A DNA stretch of 64,000 nucleotides from Nocardia abscessus (lineage in GTDB: Bacteria > Actinomycetota > Actinomycetes > Mycobacteriales > Mycobacteriaceae): contig NZ_JADLQO010000001.1 of assembly GCF_015477775.1 (NCBI RefSeq), positions 868,001-932,000 on the forward strand, in the 5' to 3' direction. A program made the translations under genes and the position numbers. The notes beneath the pieces are model-generated. The model made no database searches. It was not told the DNA's origin and saw only the letters and a program-made list of their open reading frames with translations. Below, one piece after another: positions 60,640-64,000 of the stretch. The stretch's first letter is position 1, and every line of letters begins with the position of its first letter.

Positions 60640-61405
60640 CGCGTCGCAGCGGCCTGACCCAGTGACACGCTCGGTGTCGCCTGAAGCAAACCGTAAGGCA
60701 TGATCCGGCCTGCCCAGACGGACTGCCCAGTGGGCTGGGAGAAATGGGCCTCCGATGTCTGGTGACCAGGGCCGGCCACCGCCCAGCCGGCTTTCCTGAA
60801 TCAAGGCAAACGCCGAAATAACCCGGTGTTTCGCTGTTTCCCAGCGCCCCGGCGCGATGATTCCGGTCAATCTGGTCCTGCTCTACCGCGAACACGGACG
60901 AGCACCTGATAGCGACACACCTTTATCCCGAAAAATCAAGGAGGGCCGTGGCTGTCATCGGAAGCGATCGGGCTGTGGCATTTGACGGCGCTTCGCGATT
61001 TATGTCTGAATATCGTCAGAGCGATGTCCGGTCCGGACAGTTGTTTCACGCCGTTGTCCTTCGGTTATCCCGCTTCGGGGCGGCAACTAGATTGCCATCT
61101 ATTCGGTGCGTGCCTAAAGTCGGACTCGAGGGGTAGCTCGTAAGAATCCCTTGTCCGCTCAGTGGTCGATCGGAGGTTGGCTATCGGCATGGATCGTGCT
61201 GCTGGCCCGCTGGATTCGCTTTTATGGCGGCTGCGCTCAATATACAGTTGATACTGAGATGAAACGAGTGTCTGCTTTCGATTCGAAATCGCTCGGGCGG
61301 CGAGGTGGAATTCCGCAGCGTCGCCTAAGGCAGGTTTTCGGAACGTCCGCCGGGCGTGACGAAAGGGCCCTTTCCTACAACAGCATCGGAAGGAGGTGAA
61401 ACATT
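60640..61405. promoter_or_regulatory. Long non-coding region with operator before the precursor peptide
   Basis: About 765 bases without a convincing gene. TGTCCGGTCCGGACA (61025-61039) is an exact copy of the 41892 operator. A 62-codon frame from GTG 60948 overlaps the operator and is probably not coding. The region before 61406 is AT-richer and should hold the precursor promoter; no clean -35/-10 was found. The precursor ribosome site is AAGGAGGTG at 61390-61398. Confidence 0.55.
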
Positions 61406-61504
61406 ATGCAGATCGACTTCAAGAAAGTGAGCATCGAGACCATCGATGATCTCGACCTCGACGACATCGTCGGGGGCGTGGTACGACCTTGCGTCGGCAT
61501 CTAG
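61406..61504 (+). CDS. Double-glycine RiPP precursor peptide
   Basis: A 32-residue peptide from ATG 61406 with an ideal ribosome site AAGGAGG. The leader (residues 1-24) is acidic with IETIDDLDLDD before Ile-Val-Gly-Gly, the standard cut site for C39 peptidases. The predicted core is eight residues: VVRPCVGI, with one Cys and one Pro. It is followed by a perfect 30-base hairpin, a condensation domain and a C39 transporter. This arrangement is the clear mark of an exported, modified peptide. The core is very short for a bacteriocin, pointing to a small modified product. Confidence 0.8.
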   Translation: MQIDFKKVSIETIDDLDLDDIVGGVVRPCVGI

Positions 61505-61515
61505 TGCCGTCCGCC

Positions 61516-61545
61516 AGGGGCCTCAGACATATGTCTGAGGCCCCT
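61516..61545 (+). terminator. Perfect 30-base hairpin after the precursor gene
   Basis: AGGGGCCTCAGACAT (61516-61530) is followed directly by its exact complement ATGTCTGAGGCCCCT (61531-61545). A strong stem like this right after a small peptide gene usually ends most transcripts, so that the precursor is made in excess over the downstream enzymes. Confidence 0.7.
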
Positions 61546-61590
61546 CGCGCTCCGTTCGGCCGCCTAATATTCGTCGACTCGAGGTCATGT

Positions 61591-62808
61591 ATGAAATTTC
61601 CCGTTCTCGCTGGTCAGGCAGACTTGTTATCGTGGCAGGAGATTGCGGAGCATTCCAGCACCCCCTTCGGATTCACGATGACGTTCCCGGCTCAGGTGCG
61701 GCCGGAGCATATTGTCGTAGGAATACAAGCAGTTGTCCGTGGATTCTCGGCACTGCGGCTGCGATTCTCGGGGTCGGCGTCGCATGGGTATCTCCAAGAG
61801 GTCGAGCCTTTCGACCGACATGAGCTGGCGGTTGAATTCCATGATGTTTCGGATGCTACCGCCGATAAGCAATCGCGCTACGCCCGTAGCATTCTTTACC
61901 GAGATGCCGTCGAGTGGGATTGGGCCCGTCGCGGCGTCTATCGATTCGTGGTTGTGAAAGCTTCGGAACGCAAATATCAGCTGGTGATTTCGTTGCAGCA
62001 TATCGCCATCGACCGGACCTCGATCGTGCTGGTGCTGAACGCTCTCCGATCGACTGTGCTCACTGCCGCACAAGGCGACGATCCAGTCATGCCCCGCGAT
62101 CGATACGAATCCGCCGTCGGTGAGGTGCTTCTGACGCCTGCGGCCGAAAGGGCAGCAAGGCGTCACTGGGAACGAGAACTAGATCTGCCCGCTGAGGCAT
62201 TCAGCGGGTGCCTGGATCTTCCTCCGGCACGCCCGCGAACCCACAAGGCAATCCTTGCCGGTGAGACATATGCCGAGCTCAAGCGCACGACCGCAGCAGG
62301 GGCATGGGGTGCATCGGTGATGTTTCTCGATCGGCTGATTTCCGTGTGGCGGAGGCACCAGCCCCGGACAACTTTGATCGATGTCGTCTGCACGAGCCGT
62401 TCGGGGAGCCTGACACACCAAGTCGGGATGTTTTCGGCGATTCGTCCAATTATAGTCGACTTCGGCGGACAGTCCTGGCGAAACAGAATAGCAGGTCAGC
62501 TGATTCGTACGGCTGCGCACCAGCAGATCGACAGCCGGGAACTGCGCAACCTCGAGCTACGACAAGGCATACCGCGGCGTCCCTTTCCGGTGTTCAACTA
62601 CATCGATGCCTCCAGGCCCAGCAGCCGGAGCAGACAAGCCGACGTCGTGCCCACGGAGAGATTCAATCCGCCGTATGCACTGGCCAGGCCGATGTCTCTC
62701 GACGTCAGCGACACAGGTGAGGCTTTCAATATCACTTTGCAGACGAACTCCGCTAAATTCTCCGTGGAAGAGTCTGCGTACCTTTTCAGCCAATTGGCGG
62801 GACAATGA
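61591..62808 (+). CDS. Stand-alone NRPS-type condensation domain
   Basis: A 405-residue protein spanning a whole condensation domain and nothing else. The active motif, usually HHxxxDG, reads QHIAIDR at residues 136-142: the catalytic second His (137) and Asp (141) are kept, the first His is Gln and the Gly is Arg. Other C-domain blocks include VVRGFSALRLRFSG and GQADLLSWQ. It should take an acyl or aminoacyl group from a carrier protein and give it to an amine. The only free carrier nearby is at 60373; the closest amine source is the precursor peptide. ATG 61591 has GAGG upstream. Confidence 0.8.
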   Translation: MKFPVLAGQADLLSWQEIAEHSSTPFGFTMTFPAQVRPEHIVVGIQAVVRGFSALRLRFSGSASHGYLQEVEPFDRHELAVEFHDVSDATADKQSRYARSILYRDAVEWDWARRGVYRFVVVKASERKYQLVISLQHIAIDRTSIVLVLNALRSTVLTAAQGDDPVMPRDRYESAVGEVLLTPAAERAARRHWERELDLPAEAFSGCLDLPPARPRTHKAILAGETYAELKRTTAAGAWGASVMFLDRLISVWRRHQPRTTLIDVVCTSRSGSLTHQVGMFSAIRPIIVDFGGQSWRNRIAGQLIRTAAHQQIDSRELRNLELRQGIPRRPFPVFNYIDASRPSSRSRQADVVPTERFNPPYALARPMSLDVSDTGEAFNITLQTNSAKFSVEESAYLFSQLAGQ

Positions 62809-64000
62809 CACGGGACATACTCGCGGAGAAGGATGAAAAACGTCCGGGTCGACCCCGGTTTCGCAAGCCTTCCCTCGACCGGTACGGCCGCTCGAGCCTT
62901 TTCGGAGCCGTAGCGTTCCGCGCCGGCCGCGATCCGAATAGGCTAGGTCTCGTCCTCCGGGCTGTCGAGTCCGATAGTGTGCCCTTCTACCCACAAATGA
63001 CGGCAGCGGACTGCGGCCCGGCATGTCTGCGGATGGTCCTTGCCAGCCGTGGCGTCCACGTACCTGCTCAGCAGCTTCGAGAGGAAGCGGGCAGCGGCCG
63101 AAACGGGGTGTCTGCATCGAGGTTGCTGGAGCTCGGTCGGCGGCACGGGCTGGATGGCCGCGGAGTGCGCACCAACCTGGCCGGGCTCGCGCATCTGGCA
63201 CCCGGTTCTATCCTGTTCTGGCGCTTCAACCATTTTGTCGTTCTGGTGAAAGCTACCCGGTCTCGAGTTGTGATCATCGATCCGGCCGTTGGGCGTCGAG
63301 GTATCAGCTGGAGTGAGGCCGACACCGATTTCACCGGGTTGGCTTTGGAGTTCACAAGCCAGCCCACCACCGACCGACCTGATACCCACGAAGCGGGTGA
63401 AAACAGTAGCATCGCCGTAGCGAAAGCATTCCTGCCTCGAACTCTCAAGTGGCTGGCCGCCCTGATCGTATCCGCCTTGCTCCTTGTTTACGCGCTGACC
63501 TTTCCATTTGTTCTGGCACACATAATCACCGCTGGTGCGGATGCGGTGCATGGCCCTTCAGCTCAGCTGCGATGGGCTGCCGTGCTGATTTGCGCGGTTA
63601 TTTCTTTCGGAATATTGCACTTCACACGCTCGCGGTTGATCGTCTCGATACAAAGCCTTCTCGAGGAGCGTGCGGCACACCAACTCATGGGACGTCTCAG
63701 CCGACTCCCGCTGGACTTCTTTCACGCACGACACCCGGGCGACCTGGCCCAGCGGGTCCGGTCCACTGCACGACTCAGGCAGATCGTGTCGGTTACCACG
63801 GTCGGCGCTGTGCTCGACGCACTACTGGTCATCGGGTACGTGCTGATCATCGGCTACAGAGAATTCTGGTTGTCCCTCGCGATAATCATCTGCATCGTCG
63901 GCTTCGTGCTCGTGACGGCACTGTCGTGGCAGCGACACCGGCAGCTGTCCTCGGATCTGCTCGAGGCTCGCACCAAGTCGTCCAACGAGCTTCACGAGAT
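62805..64000 (+). CDS. C39-peptidase ABC transporter (PCAT), partial
   Basis: The gene starts at ATG 62805, overlapping the condensation-domain stop (ATGA), and runs off the window after 398 codons. After a 60-residue basic extension comes a C39 peptidase domain: FYPQMTAADCGPACLRMVLA with catalytic Cys70, His143 in RFNHFVVL and Asp159 in IIDPAVG. ABC transmembrane helices follow from about residue 205, with the LPLDFFHARHPGDLAQRV coupling region. The ATPase is outside the window. It should cut the leader of the 61406 peptide after Gly-Gly and export the rest. Confidence 0.85.
   Translation, partial: MTRDILAEKDEKRPGRPRFRKPSLDRYGRSSLFGAVAFRAGRDPNRLGLVLRAVESDSVPFYPQMTAADCGPACLRMVLASRGVHVPAQQLREEAGSGRNGVSASRLLELGRRHGLDGRGVRTNLAGLAHLAPGSILFWRFNHFVVLVKATRSRVVIIDPAVGRRGISWSEADTDFTGLALEFTSQPTTDRPDTHEAGENSSIAVAKAFLPRTLKWLAALIVSALLLVYALTFPFVLAHIITAGADAVHGPSAQLRWAAVLICAVISFGILHFTRSRLIVSIQSLLEERAAHQLMGRLSRLPLDFFHARHPGDLAQRVRSTARLRQIVSVTTVGAVLDALLVIGYVLIIGYREFWLSLAIIICIVGFVLVTALSWQRHRQLSSDLLEARTKSSNELHE

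Noticed and set aside
60948..61136. 62-codon frame with a nearby AAGGAGG
   Set aside because: The ribosome site is only three bases from GTG, the product matches nothing, and the frame runs through the exact copy of the cluster operator.
61151..61399. 82-codon frame before the precursor peptide
   Set aside because: It has no ribosome site, a weak start, mixed composition and it ends inside the precursor leader region.
1..64000. CRISPR arrays, tRNA or rRNA genes, insertion sequences, integrases
   Set aside because: No regularly spaced repeats, no cloverleaf with a CCA-type end, and no transposase or recombinase motif were seen.

Overview
The window is high-GC actinobacterial DNA. Short or overlapping gene junctions (ATGA, GTGA), frequent GTG starts, Lsr2-type-free but mycolata-style gene content (paired PlsC-like acyltransferases, an AhpD-like protein, F420-type oxidoreductase, ectoine synthase, StrR-like pathway regulator) point to a Nocardia or a close relative. 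This is an inference from protein resemblance, not a database result. No rRNA, tRNA, CRISPR array, transposase or prophage gene was found.

Layout. (1) 1-6964: ordinary chromosomal genes: transporter ends, a MauE/thioredoxin-like membrane protein, a BP74-type small protein, a metallo-beta-lactamase/Rieske fusion, a lipoprotein and two tandem acyltransferases. (2) 7023-28136: a roughly 21 kb surface-glycan (exopolysaccharide) locus. It has the lipid-linked initiating phosphosugar transferase, nucleotide-sugar enzymes (cytidylyltransferase-like, epimerase, RmlC-like, two C-methyltransferase-like proteins), a PIG-L deacetylase, five glycosyltransferases, a flippase, a polymerase-like membrane protein, a chain-length protein with a degenerate ATPase half, a beta-helix lipoprotein, a double-GNAT protein and a class III aminotransferase. 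(3) 28210-32748: regulators and small hypothetical genes. (4) 32797-33871: a small block bounded by two near-identical terminator hairpins, holding an internally deleted threonine aldolase pseudogene and an ectoine synthase without ectA/ectB. (5) 33872-37398: copper-export operon (copZ, a His-rich secreted protein, copA) with a CsoR-like operator. (6) 37479-41678: AhpD-like gene and TetR regulator sharing three operators, a fatty-acid hydroxylase with a FadR/GntR regulator, and a GNAT protein.

(7) 41890-64000 (runs off the end): a biosynthetic gene cluster with lower GC and clear non-coding control regions. A StrR-like (ParB-domain) regulator leads it. Its first half (43495-51801) has a 59-residue possible peptide substrate, a radical SAM enzyme, an HEXXH protein, a serine hydrolase, a TylF-like methyltransferase, a BacD-type ATP-grasp ligase, a 2-oxoglutarate oxygenase, a chloramphenicol-phosphotransferase-like kinase and an aminoglycoside-phosphotransferase-like kinase. 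A minus-strand operon follows (LLM oxidoreductase, P450, NHL propeller). The last part (56426 on) has an AMP-ligase, a LysA/BtrK-like PLP decarboxylase, an acyl-CoA-dehydrogenase-like enzyme and a carrier protein. After these come a 32-residue double-glycine precursor peptide, a stand-alone NRPS condensation domain and a C39-peptidase ABC transporter. The palindrome TGTCCGGTCCGGACA (or its first 14 bases in the other orientation) recurs in non-coding DNA at 41892, 41914, 56188 and 61025, which ties the two halves into one regulon.

The working hypothesis for the most interesting part is as follows. An amino acid is loaded on the carrier protein, decarboxylated and/or desaturated there, and moved by the free condensation domain onto a ribosomally made peptide whose leader is cut at Gly-Gly by the C39 transporter. 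A radical SAM/HEXXH peptide-modification module sits under the same control. That would be a hybrid of RiPP and carrier-protein (NRPS-like) chemistry. The parts are seen in the sequence; the product and the order of steps are inference.
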